A stretch of DNA of 64,000 bases from Jiella avicenniae (GCF_021390325.1 NZ_JAJUWU010000013.1:30074-94073), one strand, 5' to 3'. Shown: positions 1 through 8,491, counted from the first letter of the stretch. Numbers and translations are program-made. The notes: generated by a model not told the origin, from the letters alone.

Positions 1-83
1 TGGGCGGCGTCGACGAACGCAACGCCGTGTTTTTCGAAATTGCCGCTGGCTTTCGCATCGTCCCACTCGAAGCGCAGAGATAT
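1..83 (-). CDS. brnT: BrnT-family toxin, N-terminal part, possible ATA start
   Basis: The reverse strand reads I-S-L-R-F-E-W-D-D-A-K-A-S-G-N-F-E-K-H-G-V-A-F and continues off the window edge. FEWDxAK...N..KHGV.F is the N-terminal signature of BrnT, the ribonuclease toxin of the BrnTA type II toxin-antitoxin system. The frame is closed upstream by a TGA and holds no ATG, GTG or TTG before the motif. A perfect GGAGGAG Shine-Dalgarno (89-95) lies five bases before an ATA codon (81-83), and CTG at 75-77 is the other choice. So either the start is non-canonical or the original ATG has mutated. The brnA antitoxin gene would lie outside the window. Confidence 0.75.
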   Translation of the reverse strand, partial: MSLRFEWDDAKASGNFEKHGVAFVDAA

Positions 84-101
84 AGTCGCTCCTCCATTTC
101 A

Positions 102-127
102 TGTACATATATCGTGTACACATGTAT
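102..127. promoter_or_regulatory. Candidate operator of the BrnT gene: repeated TGTACA palindromes
   Basis: Two copies of the self-complementary hexamer TGTACA (102-107 and 115-120), 13 bp apart centre to centre, are followed by ACATGTAT. The whole GTACATATATCGTGTAC block is a dyad just upstream of the BrnT ribosome binding site. BrnA antitoxins are DNA-binding autorepressors, so an operator is expected here. The assignment is inferred from position and symmetry. Confidence 0.45.
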
Positions 128-269
128 CCGCAAGCGCCTGCGATATTTGCACACGAATTCGCTCGACACCCGTAGCAACCTTTCGCCGCCGCCGTGATAA
201 TGCGATGGAAGCTTGGGTGGGCGGGTGGGAAATCTCGCCGCAATGCGTCGTCAATGGGGGAACGTGTCG

Positions 270-2285
270 ATGAGTGACGCTGCGGTGCTTTCGTCTTCGG
301 CATCGCGTTCGATCACGCCGGACGTCGACCGCTCGGTCGGCGCGCTCTTGTCGATCGAGGATCTGTCGATCGAGTTCCGCTCCATGGCAGGCGTCACCAA
401 GGCGGTGACCGGCCTGTCGATGGCGATCGCGCCGGGCCGCACCGTCGCGCTGGTCGGCGAATCGGGGTCCGGCAAGTCGGTGACGTCCCAGGCGATCCTC
501 GGCATCCTGCCGAAGAACGGCGTGATCACCGCCGGGACGATCCTGTTTCGCGACCAAGAACTCGGCGAGGTGGACCTTGCGGCGATCCCCCGCGCGTCGC
601 CGAAATTCCGCTCGATCCGCGGCCGCTCCATCGCCATGGTCTTCCAGGAGCCGATGACGGCGTTTTCGCCGCTCCACACGCTCGGCGACCAGATCGGCGA
701 GATGGCGGCCATCCACCGCAAGGCGTCGAAGGCGGAAATCCGCGAGCTGACGATCGAAACCCTGCGGCTCGTCCGCTTTCCGGAGCCCGAGCGGGCGGTC
801 CGGATGTATCCGTTCGAACTGTCGGGCGGGCTGCGCCAGCGCGCGATGATCGCCATGGCGCTGATGTGCCGGCCGCCGCTCTTGATCGCCGACGAGCCGA
901 CGACCGCGCTCGACGTGACGCTGCAGGCGCAGATCCTCAAGCTCCTGAAGGACCTTCAGGGCGAGCTCGACATGGCGGTGCTCTTGATCACCCACGATCT
1001 CGGCGTCGTCGCCAATCTGGCCGAGGAGGTCGTGGTCATGCATCACGGCCGGGTGGTCGAATCGGGTCCCGCCCGGACCATCTTCACCAATCCCAGCCAT
1101 CCCTATCTCGTCTCGCTGATGAAGGCGGTGCCGGACTTTTCCGACGCCGATCGCCGCCGGCTGACGCCGATCCGCGAGATCAGGATCGACGCCGACGCCC
1201 TGGTCAAGCCGAAGGCGAGCGGTCCGAAGGGCGAGCCGCTGGTCGAGGCGCGGGGGCTTCAGAAGAGCTTTTCGCTGCGCGGCGACCGCCGCCTCGTCGG
1301 ACGGGCGCCGGCGCGGGTGATCCGGGCGCTCGCCGACGTCTCGCTGACGGTCCGGCGCGGCGAGTGCCTCGGCCTCGTCGGAGAATCCGGCTCCGGCAAG
1401 ACGACGCTGGCGAGAGCCCTGATGCGGGCCGTGCCCGTCGACGACGGCTCGATCGTGCTGCATGGCGAGGGGGAGGGCGGAACGGACGGGCCGGTCGATC
1501 TCGTCTCCGCCGACCGCGAGACGATGTTCAAGGTCCGCAAGCGGATGCAGTACATCTTCCAGGATCCCTTCTCCTCGCTCGACCCGCGGATGACCGTCGG
1601 GGCGATCCTGTCGGAACCGTTGGAGATCCACGATCTCTGCAAGCCGGCCGAGCGGCGCGAGCGGGTGGCGCGGCTGCTCGCCGCCGTCGGGCTCGATCCG
1701 AGCTTCGCCGGCCGCTATCCGCACAGCTTTTCCGGCGGGCAGCGCCAGCGCATCGGCATCGCGCGGGCGCTGGCGCTGGAGCCGGAAATCCTCATCTGCG
1801 ACGAGCCCGTGGCCGCCCTCGACGTTTCGGTCCAGGCGCAGATCCTCAATCTGCTGAAGGATCTGCAACGTCTGTCGGGCCTCACCTACGTGTTCATCAC
1901 CCACAATCTGGCGGTGGTGAACCACATCGCCGATCGTATCGTGGTCATGTGCGACGGGGCGATCGTCGAACTGGCGCCGCGGGCGGACCTCTTCCGCCGG
2001 CCCTTGCACCCCTACACCAAGCTTCTGATCGACGCGGTTCCCCATGCCGATCTCGACAGGCCGCTCGACTTCTCGCACCTGCCGGAAGCCGGGCTGATCG
2101 GGCGCCGGGACTGGCCGGCGCCGTTCACCGTCGCCGCCGACCAGCCGCTGCCGCCGCTCCTCGAGGCGAGGCCGGGCCATTTCGTGCGGGCCGCCGACCT
2201 TCGGTTCTTGAACCAGCGAGGCGATCGCGGCGGTGTCGCAGAGGCGGTCGCCGCCGCCGTGGCGGCCCTGGAGACGCCCGCATGA
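270..2285 (+). CDS. Double-NBD oligopeptide-type ABC transporter ATP-binding protein (YejF/DppDF-like)
   Basis: A 671-residue protein with two complete ABC ATPase domains in one chain, the layout of YejF and fused DppD-DppF proteins that energise peptide or microcin-C-type importers. The first domain has Walker A GESGSGKS (about residue 63), signature LSGGLRQRA and Walker B LLIADEP. The second has GESGSGKT (about 371), FSGGQRQRIG and ILICDEP. The ATG at 270 is chosen because GGGGGAA precedes it and the BrnT-side sequence upstream is non-conserved. No permease or substrate-binding gene lies beside it in the window: upstream is a divergent toxin gene, and downstream (ATGA overlap) is an unusual ABC protein. 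Its transport partners are therefore either encoded elsewhere or are the next gene. It could also be a cytosolic ATPase recruited to the signalling cluster. Confidence 0.85.
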   Translation: MSDAAVLSSSASRSITPDVDRSVGALLSIEDLSIEFRSMAGVTKAVTGLSMAIAPGRTVALVGESGSGKSVTSQAILGILPKNGVITAGTILFRDQELGEVDLAAIPRASPKFRSIRGRSIAMVFQEPMTAFSPLHTLGDQIGEMAAIHRKASKAEIRELTIETLRLVRFPEPERAVRMYPFELSGGLRQRAMIAMALMCRPPLLIADEPTTALDVTLQAQILKLLKDLQGELDMAVLLITHDLGVVANLAEEVVVMHHGRVVESGPARTIFTNPSHPYLVSLMKAVPDFSDADRRRLTPIREIRIDADALVKPKASGPKGEPLVEARGLQKSFSLRGDRRLVGRAPARVIRALADVSLTVRRGECLGLVGESGSGKTTLARALMRAVPVDDGSIVLHGEGEGGTDGPVDLVSADRETMFKVRKRMQYIFQDPFSSLDPRMTVGAILSEPLEIHDLCKPAERRERVARLLAAVGLDPSFAGRYPHSFSGGQRQRIGIARALALEPEILICDEPVAALDVSVQAQILNLLKDLQRLSGLTYVFITHNLAVVNHIADRIVVMCDGAIVELAPRADLFRRPLHPYTKLLIDAVPHADLDRPLDFSHLPEAGLIGRRDWPAPFTVAADQPLPPLLEARPGHFVRAADLRFLNQRGDRGGVAEAVAAAVAALETPA

Positions 2286-4996
2286 AGCCCGCCGACGAAC
2301 TCGACGAAAGCGTCTTTCGCTACGTCTGGCGCTTTACCCGCAGCCAGCAGCTCTGGCTGTTCGGGGTCCTCGCCGTCTCCCTGCCGCTCTACTATCTGAC
2401 GCTCGACCTGCCCAAGCGCATCGTCAACGGTCCGATCCAGGGCGAGTGGGCGGCCGGCGAGACCCAGACGCTGTTCGACTTCTCGATCCCCTTGCCGGGT
2501 TTTCTCGGCGGCGGGGAAATCGACGTCTTCGACGGGCTCGAACTCGACAGGCTGGGGGTGCTGATGGCGCTCTCCTTCGCCTTCCTGTTCTTCGTCATCG
2601 TCAACGGCCTCTTCAAGTTCTACATCTCGACCTACAAGGGCAAGCTCGGCGAGCGGCTGCTCCGGCGGCTGCGCTATCAGCTGGTCGATCGGGTGCTGCG
2701 CTTTCCCTCCGGCCGCTTCAAGCAGGTGCGCGGTTCCGAGATCGCCTCGATGATCAAGGACGAGACCGAGCCGGTCGGCGGATTCGGCGGCAGCGCCTTC
2801 GCCGATCCGGCGCTGTTGATGAGCCAGGCGCTGACGGCGCTGTTCTTCATCGTCCTGCAGAATTTCTGGCTCGGCCTCGTCGCCGCGACCATCGTGCTCG
2901 TCCAGATCGTGATGATCCCGCGCATGCGGCGGCGGCTGGTGGTCCTCGCCCGCTCCCGGCAGCTGACCGCCCGCATCCTGTCCGGACGCATCGGCGAGGT
3001 GGTGGAAGGCATCGCCTCGATCCGCACCAACGATACGTCGAACTACGAGCGGGCCGAACTCGGCGAGCGGCTCGGCCGGATCCTGAAGATCCGCTACGAC
3101 TTCTACCAGTGGAAGTTCTTCGTGAACTTTCTCAACAACCTGCTCGCCCAGATGACGCCGTTCATCTTCTATCTCGGCGGCGGCTATCTGGTCATCACCG
3201 GCAAGCTCGACATCGGCCAGCTGGTCGCCGTCATCGCCGCCTACAAGGACTTGCCGGCCCCCTTGAAGGAACTGATCGCCTGGGATCAGTACCGGGTCGA
3301 CGTGCAGTCGAAATACGCCCAGATCCGCGAGCAGTTCGTCATGTCGGATCTCGTCGCGGCGGACACCCAGAAGGTCAGCTTCGACGCGCCCCCGCGGCTC
3401 GAGGGCGAGGTGCTGGTGTCGGGCCTGAAGGTCAGCGACGACGCCGGCAACGAGCTCCTTTACCCGACGACGCTGAGGCTCTCGCCCGGGGAAACCGTCG
3501 CCCTCGTCGGCCCGCCGGGCGGTGGCGGGGAATATCTTGCCGAAGCGCTCGTGCGGCTCGTCCAGCCGGCCGGAGGGCGCGTCGCCTTTGCCGGCACGAC
3601 GCTCGATTCGATGCCGGACTTCATTCCCGGCCGGCGCCTCGGCTATTCGGCCTCGGGGCTTTTCCTGCCGCAGATGAGCGTCCGCGACGCCCTGACCTAC
3701 GGGCTCAAGCACGTGCCGATGCGCCGCGAGGAGCGCAGCGGCCGTGCCGAAGCCTCACGGCTGGAGGAAGCGCGGCTCTCCGGCAATCTCGACCTCGACA
3801 TCCGCGACGACTGGATCGACTACGAGGCGGCCGGCGTCACCGGACCGGAAACCCTTCCCACCCGGCTCGCCGAAGTTCTGGCGATCGTCGAGTTGCGATC
3901 GGAAATCGCCCGCTTCGGCCTGCGCGGCAAACTGCCGGAGGTCCTCGCCGACGGCGTATCCGACCAGATCCTCAGCGCCCGGGCGCGATTCCGCCAGCGG
4001 CTGATCGAGGGCGGCGACGAGGACTATTTCGAGAGCTTCGACAGGAGCCGCTATTCCGACTACGCCTCCGTCTTCGAAAATCTCGTCTTCGGCACCGCCG
4101 ATCCGGATGCCGATGCCGACCAGCCGCTTGCCGACCGGCCCTCGGTCAAGGCGGCGCTCGTGGCGAGCGGCCTCGACGACAAGCTGTTCGTCATGGGGCG
4201 GCAGATCGCCGAGACTTTGGTCGAGATCTTCGGTGACCTTTCCGCCGACAATCCGCTGCTCGACGACATCGACCTGATGTCCCCCGAAGACGTCGAGCGC
4301 TACCGGGCCGCGCTGCGCCGGATCGACGGCGAGGGCAAGCGCGAGGACAAGTACAAGGACAGGGACCGCCGCGCCTTCCAGCGCCTCGCCTTCGGCTATG
4401 TCGAGCCGCGGCACCGCCTGGGGCTGCTCGACGCCGGCCTGAAGCAGGCGATCGTCGCGGCGCGCGATCACTTTGCCGACGGTCTCGGTCCCGATCTCGC
4501 CGGGGCGGTGTTCCTTCACGATCCGGCCGGCGTGAACCGCGCCGCGAGCCTGCAGGACAACATCCTGTTCGGCCGCATCGTCACCCGCTATGCCGAGGCG
4601 CAGGGGCGGATCAACACGGTGCTCGCCGAGACGCTGCGCGAGACCGGCCTCTACGAGGTGGTTTTCGATCTCGGCCTCTCCTTCGACATCGGCTCTGGCG
4701 CCAAGCGGCTCGCCGCCAGCCAGCAGCAGAAGCTGACGCTCGCCCGGGCCCTGTTGAAGCGGCCCGATCTCCTCGTCCTCAACCGGCCGCTTTCGGCTCT
4801 CGACGGCGAGAGCCAGCGGCGCATCACCGCCGCCGTGCTGAAATCGCGCCAGGACCTCGGCGTCGAGCGCCAGACGATCGTCTGGGTCCTCTCCCATTCG
4901 GAACATGCCGATCTCTTCGATCGGCGGATCAGCTTCCGGGAGGGTCGCATGCAGGATCCGGAAAGCCGGGCCGCGACGCCGATGGAGGTGTCGTGA
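2282..4996 (+). CDS. ABC exporter-like membrane protein with degenerate, enlarged nucleotide-binding domain
   Basis: A 904-residue protein that overlaps the preceding stop by ATGA. The first ~340 residues are an ABC exporter-type membrane domain with several hydrophobic segments (for example LWLFGVLAVSLPLYY and FIFYLGGGYLVIT). The ATPase part is damaged: the Walker A position (about residue 410) reads GPPGGGGEYLAE and lacks the GK[ST]. The Walker B region (about 830) reads LLVLNRPLSALDG, with Asn for Asp and Arg for Glu. The signature region (AASQQQKLTLARALL, about 810) is recognisable. Roughly 400 residues separate Walker A from the signature instead of about 100, and this insert carries two copies of a S[VL]x[ED]NxxFG-like motif. 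It probably binds or hydrolyses no ATP itself. Neighbours are cyclic-nucleotide proteins, suggesting a signalling or scaffold role, or a partner for the upstream ATPase. Function is not established. Confidence 0.75.
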   Translation: MKPADELDESVFRYVWRFTRSQQLWLFGVLAVSLPLYYLTLDLPKRIVNGPIQGEWAAGETQTLFDFSIPLPGFLGGGEIDVFDGLELDRLGVLMALSFAFLFFVIVNGLFKFYISTYKGKLGERLLRRLRYQLVDRVLRFPSGRFKQVRGSEIASMIKDETEPVGGFGGSAFADPALLMSQALTALFFIVLQNFWLGLVAATIVLVQIVMIPRMRRRLVVLARSRQLTARILSGRIGEVVEGIASIRTNDTSNYERAELGERLGRILKIRYDFYQWKFFVNFLNNLLAQMTPFIFYLGGGYLVITGKLDIGQLVAVIAAYKDLPAPLKELIAWDQYRVDVQSKYAQIREQFVMSDLVAADTQKVSFDAPPRLEGEVLVSGLKVSDDAGNELLYPTTLRLSPGETVALVGPPGGGGEYLAEALVRLVQPAGGRVAFAGTTLDSMPDFIPGRRLGYSASGLFLPQMSVRDALTYGLKHVPMRREERSGRAEASRLEEARLSGNLDLDIRDDWIDYEAAGVTGPETLPTRLAEVLAIVELRSEIARFGLRGKLPEVLADGVSDQILSARARFRQRLIEGGDEDYFESFDRSRYSDYASVFENLVFGTADPDADADQPLADRPSVKAALVASGLDDKLFVMGRQIAETLVEIFGDLSADNPLLDDIDLMSPEDVERYRAALRRIDGEGKREDKYKDRDRRAFQRLAFGYVEPRHRLGLLDAGLKQAIVAARDHFADGLGPDLAGAVFLHDPAGVNRAASLQDNILFGRIVTRYAEAQGRINTVLAETLRETGLYEVVFDLGLSFDIGSGAKRLAASQQQKLTLARALLKRPDLLVLNRPLSALDGESQRRITAAVLKSRQDLGVERQTIVWVLSHSEHADLFDRRISFREGRMQDPESRAATPMEVS

Positions 4997-5219
4997 CCGC
5001 CGCCCGGCTGCGACGCCAGCCAAAGCTCCGGGGCCGTGCTATTGATGCGGCATCCGCCGCCGTGCCAAGTTCGGGGTGCGCAAATGTCGCAGCCTCGTCG
5101 TCGCGTTTCGGGACGTTCGGAACGCGTGGCTCACGAGTTGTGATCACTGCCGGCATGCAAACTGAAATCGCGAACGGATTGTCCGCACTGCCGTCGTCGT
5201 TACGCAAGGATCGAAGACG

Positions 5220-5690
5220 ATGCTTCTGAAATCCGAGATCGACCTCCTGAGGGCCGTGCCGCTGTTCGCCGGCATCGAGCCCAGTCGGCTGAAGCTGATC
5301 GCCTACACCGCCGAGACGGTGATGTATCGCGAGGGCCAGGTGCTCTGCCGGCAGGGCGAACAGGGGGATGCCGCCTTCGTCCTGATGGACGGCGAGGCGG
5401 ACGTCTCGATCGCGGCCGAGACCGGCGACTTCGTCGTGGCCAGACTGAAGACCGGCGACGTCGTCGGCGAGATCTCGATCCTCTGCGACGTGCCGCGCAC
5501 CGCGACGGTGACCGCCAAGACGCCCGTCTCGGCGCTCAGGGTTCGCAAGGACGCCTTCCTGCAGCTGGTGCGGCAGTTCCCGGAAGTGGCGGCCGAAGTG
5601 ATGCGCGGGCTGGCGGAACGGCTGAGCCACACCAATGCCGAGCTGGTTCGCGCCCGCGACCTCGCCGCCGGCAAGGGCGGAGCCAGATGA
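5220..5690 (+). CDS. Single-domain cyclic-nucleotide-binding protein (CNB/cNMP-binding)
   Basis: A 156-residue protein that is essentially one cyclic-nucleotide-binding beta-barrel plus a C-terminal helix. The phosphate-binding cassette is well preserved: GEISILCDVPRTATVTA (about residues 82-98), with the Glu that contacts the ribose and the Arg that contacts the cyclic phosphate. There is no DNA-binding helix-turn-helix, so it is not a Crp-type regulator. It more likely reports cNMP levels to a protein partner. The ATG at 5220 follows AAGGA by about ten bases. The 223 bp before it (4997-5219) hold no convincing gene and may contain a promoter. The stop overlaps the next start by ATGA, so translation with the hydrolase is probably coupled. 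Confidence 0.85.
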   Translation: MLLKSEIDLLRAVPLFAGIEPSRLKLIAYTAETVMYREGQVLCRQGEQGDAAFVLMDGEADVSIAAETGDFVVARLKTGDVVGEISILCDVPRTATVTAKTPVSALRVRKDAFLQLVRQFPEVAAEVMRGLAERLSHTNAELVRARDLAAGKGGAR

Positions 5691-6514
5691 GCCGTTTCGA
5701 ACTGACGGTCTGGGGCGCGCGCGGCTCGATCCCGGCACCGGCCGCCGTCAATACCCGCTATGGCAGCGACACGAGCTGCGTCGAGTTGCGCTGCGGCGAA
5801 AGGGTGATCTTTCTCGACGCCGGCACCGGCATCGTCGCCGCCGGCCGCAAGCTCTACGAGGAGAAGCGGGTCGACGATTTCGACGTCCTTCTGACCCACT
5901 GCCATTTCGACCACGTCATGGGCCTGCCCTTCCTGATCCCGCTCTACAAGGACCACGTCTCGGCGCGGATCTTCGCCGGCCATCTCCTCGACGGAACCAC
6001 CTGCCGGAACATGGTCGCCCGGTTCATGTGCCCGCCCTATTTTCCGGTGACGCCGAAACAGTTTGCGGCGAAGATCGGCTATCGCGACTTCCGACCGCCG
6101 GACGAGATCGATCTCGGCGACGGCATCTGCGTGAAGACCTTCCGGTTGAACCATCCGAACGGGGCGGTGGGCTACCGGGTGGATTTCGATGGCCGCTCGC
6201 TCTGCTACATCACCGACACCGAGCACGAGGTCGGAACGATCGATCCGGCGCTGGTCGAGTTCATCGCCGGCGCCGAGGTGATGATCTACGATTCGACCTA
6301 TACGGACGAGGACTTCGCCCGCTACGTCGGTTTCGGCCATTCGACCTGGCAGCAGGGCGTCCGCCTCTGCCGGGCCGCCGGCGTGGAACGGTTCGTCGCC
6401 TTCCATCACGACGTCTCGCGGACCGACGGCTGGCTGGAGAGGCTGGAGGCCGAGATGCGGGCCGTGTTTCCCGGCGCATACGTCGCCAGCACCGGCCTGA
6501 CGCTGTCGGTCTGA
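5687..6514 (+). CDS. Metallo-beta-lactamase-fold hydrolase, possible cyclic-nucleotide phosphodiesterase
   Basis: A 275-residue single-domain MBL-fold enzyme. The opening LTVWGARGSIPAP, the metal-binding HCHFDH motif (about residue 71), a later D in YITDTEHE and a histidine in AFHHD give a complete dinuclear metal site. Proteins of this subfamily, with the GxRGSxP start, are often annotated as MBL-fold hydrolases or class II-like cyclic-nucleotide phosphodiesterases, but substrates are rarely proven. It lies between a cyclic-nucleotide receptor (ATGA overlap) and a nucleotide cyclase. Degradation of the cyclase product is the natural inference from this context, though not from the active site alone. 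Confidence 0.8.
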   Translation: MSRFELTVWGARGSIPAPAAVNTRYGSDTSCVELRCGERVIFLDAGTGIVAAGRKLYEEKRVDDFDVLLTHCHFDHVMGLPFLIPLYKDHVSARIFAGHLLDGTTCRNMVARFMCPPYFPVTPKQFAAKIGYRDFRPPDEIDLGDGICVKTFRLNHPNGAVGYRVDFDGRSLCYITDTEHEVGTIDPALVEFIAGAEVMIYDSTYTDEDFARYVGFGHSTWQQGVRLCRAAGVERFVAFHHDVSRTDGWLERLEAEMRAVFPGAYVASTGLTLSV

Positions 6515-6665
6515 CCGCAGGGCCCGGGCGGACGGCAGGGCCGCAATCGGCGCCTCGTCTTGAAAAGACCGCCATGGCTCTTCAGTTGATGTTGGATCGG
6601 ACCGCCACCCCGAGAGGAACCCGGCGGTTCGCTTCGGGCATTTCTGCAACGAAAGGGCTGGCGTC

Positions 6666-7895
6666 ATGGGGCTTGCCGATCAGGTCAACGAATGGCTGCT
6701 CTCCGAGGCGCTCGGCGAGCCGAAGCTCGAAGACATCTTCTATCGCCTGTGCATCAAGCTGCTCGGCATCGGCGTGCCGATCTCGCGGGCACGGCTGAAC
6801 TGGCCGACGCTGCATCCCCTGTTTCGCGCCGAGATGATCTCCTGGGACCGCCACGACAGGGTGGCGACGCTCGATCATTTCCACCATCAGGACTCCAACA
6901 CCGAAGCCTGGCAGGCGAGCCCGCTCAAGCACATGCTGGAGAACGACCTGAAGATCCTGCGCCGGCGGCTGGCCGGGCCCGGCAGGCTCACCGACTTCCG
7001 GCTGCTGGAGGAACTCGCCGCACACGGCTTCACGGACTATCTGGCGCTTCGCACGGCATTCAAGCAGCCCGGCAAGGGGACGGAATTGCGGGGAACCGGC
7101 ATCATCGTGATCTGGGCCTGCGACCGCGACGGCGGGTTCACCGAGGAGGATCTCTCCGTCCTGCAGGAAATCCAGCGCAGCCTGGCGCTGGTCTGCAAGT
7201 CGATCATCCAGCAGCAGATCACCACCAACATCGTCGAGGCCTATCTCGGCCGGCAGGCCGGCCGCAGCGTGCTCGAGGGCAACATCCGCCTCGGCGACGG
7301 CGCGACGACCAAGGCGCTGGTCTGGTATTCCGACCTGCGCGACTCCACCCATCTGACGGCGACGCTTTCCAGCGACGACTATCTGGCGCTCCTCAACGAC
7401 TATTTCGAATGCGCCGCCCGGCCGGCCATCCTTGCCGGCGGCGAGGTTCTGGCCTTCATCGGCGATGCCGTCCTGATCGTCTTTCCGATGGAGACGCGGG
7501 CCGAGGGCGAGGCCGTGCTCCGCAAGGTGCTCGACGCCCTATCGCAATCCTTCGACATGCGCGACGGCGTCAACGCCACGCGCCGTGCCGCGGGCCTCGC
7601 CGCGATCAACTTCGGCATCGGCCTCAACATCGGCAAGGTGGTGTTCGGCAATATCGGCGTACCCGAGCGCCTCGCCTTCACCGTCATCGGTCCGACCGTG
7701 ACGGAGGTCGAGCGCATCGAGAAGCTGACCAAGACGATGGATGCCAACGTTCTCGCCAGCAAGCGCGTCGCCGATCTCGTGCCCGGGCGTTGGCGCTCGG
7801 TCGGCTCCCATGCCCTCGAGGGCGTCGACGAGCCGATGGAACTCTTCATGCCGCTGAACTTGGCGGCAGTGCCGCTGAAGGCGGCGGCCGAGTAA
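6666..7895 (+). CDS. Class III adenylate/guanylate cyclase-like protein with atypical active site
   Basis: A 409-residue cytosolic protein: an N-terminal sensor-like region of about 200 residues, then a class III cyclase homology domain (about 215-390). Both metal-binding Asp residues are present (WYSDLRDST and FIGDAVLIVF), and the transition-state Arg is present in the TEVERIEKLTK segment. Three positions that are usually conserved differ: the substrate-specifying Lys before FIGD is Ala (VLAFIGD), the Asp/Thr of the IGDTVN motif is Pro (VIGPTVT), and the Asn of NxxxR is Thr. Activity may therefore be low, regulated or on an unusual nucleotide. The ATG at 6666 has an AAGGG ahead. It is the last gene of the cyclic-nucleotide cluster, and an insertion element sits one base behind its TAA. 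Confidence 0.85.
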   Translation: MGLADQVNEWLLSEALGEPKLEDIFYRLCIKLLGIGVPISRARLNWPTLHPLFRAEMISWDRHDRVATLDHFHHQDSNTEAWQASPLKHMLENDLKILRRRLAGPGRLTDFRLLEELAAHGFTDYLALRTAFKQPGKGTELRGTGIIVIWACDRDGGFTEEDLSVLQEIQRSLALVCKSIIQQQITTNIVEAYLGRQAGRSVLEGNIRLGDGATTKALVWYSDLRDSTHLTATLSSDDYLALLNDYFECAARPAILAGGEVLAFIGDAVLIVFPMETRAEGEAVLRKVLDALSQSFDMRDGVNATRRAAGLAAINFGIGLNIGKVVFGNIGVPERLAFTVIGPTVTEVERIEKLTKTMDANVLASKRVADLVPGRWRSVGSHALEGVDEPMELFMPLNLAAVPLKAAAE

Positions 7896-7981
7896 TACCA
7901 ACCGCCCCGAATTCTGACTCTGGGTGGATTCCCACGGCGCTGAAAGTCTGACTCTCTGTGATTTGCGACAGGGAGGCCCCG

Positions 7982-8491
7982 ATGGCAGGGATCGAGATCA
8001 CGCGTTTGGAGATGAGTTCATCCGAGCTTCGGGCGGCTTCGGCGAAGGCGCCGAACGTGAAGGCGGCGCGGCGGATGCTGGCTCTGGCGATGGTGCTGGA
8101 TGGGGTCGACCGCAAGACGGCGGCCGAAACCTGCGGCATGGATCGCCAGACGCTTCGCGACTGGGTTCACCGTTACAACGCAGATGGATTGGCCGGCCTG
8201 GTGAACCGCAGCTATGCCGGCCCGAAACGGCGGCTGAACCCGGAGAACCTCGCCGAACTGGCAGCGATCGTGGAGGCGGGACCCGATCCCCAAAAGGACG
8301 GGGTCGTGCGCTGGCGCCAGAGCGATCTGCAGCGGGTGATCGAAGAGCGCTTCGGTGTCGTCCTGACGGAACGGGCTGTCGGCAAGCAGTTGGCGTATCT
8401 CGGCTTCAAGCGCCTTTCCGTTCGCGCCCAGCATCCCAAGTCCGACCCCGCAGCACAGGAGGCTTTTAAAAAAGCTTCTGCGAAACCGTGA
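7982..8491 (+). CDS. IS630 transposase, N-terminal frame (orfA)
   Basis: The 169-residue frame contains a winged helix-turn-helix/homeodomain-like DNA-binding region (AAETCGMDRQTLRDWVHRYN, then the second HTH EERFGVVLTERAVGKQL), typical of the N-terminal half of IS630 transposases. The ATG at 7982 has GGGAGG five bases ahead, and a GTG at 7958 is a weaker alternative. The frame runs into TGA just after a run of six A (8468-8473). A -1 shift on this run would join it to orfB as ...AFKK-SFCETVTAAL..., giving one transposase of about 350 residues. Confidence 0.85.
   Translation: MAGIEITRLEMSSSELRAASAKAPNVKAARRMLALAMVLDGVDRKTAAETCGMDRQTLRDWVHRYNADGLAGLVNRSYAGPKRRLNPENLAELAAIVEAGPDPQKDGVVRWRQSDLQRVIEERFGVVLTERAVGKQLAYLGFKRLSVRAQHPKSDPAAQEAFKKASAKP

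Noticed and set aside
99..2180. Very long open frame antisense to the double-ATPase gene
   Set aside because: Low-complexity Arg/Asp-rich translation without family motifs; a shadow of a high-GC gene on the other strand, like many similar long antisense frames in this window.
4993..5229. Possible 78-residue gene between the ABC protein and the CNB protein
   Set aside because: Starts at a GTG overlapping the ABC stop but has no motif and runs into the CNB start; no conservation evidence.
5687..6514. Calling the MBL-fold protein a beta-lactamase or antibiotic resistance gene
   Set aside because: Only the shared metal-binding fold is present; no signal peptide and the context is cyclic-nucleotide signalling.
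7860..7900. Truncation of the cyclase by the IS630 insertion
   Set aside because: The TA duplication lies after the TAA, so the stop codon belongs to the original gene.
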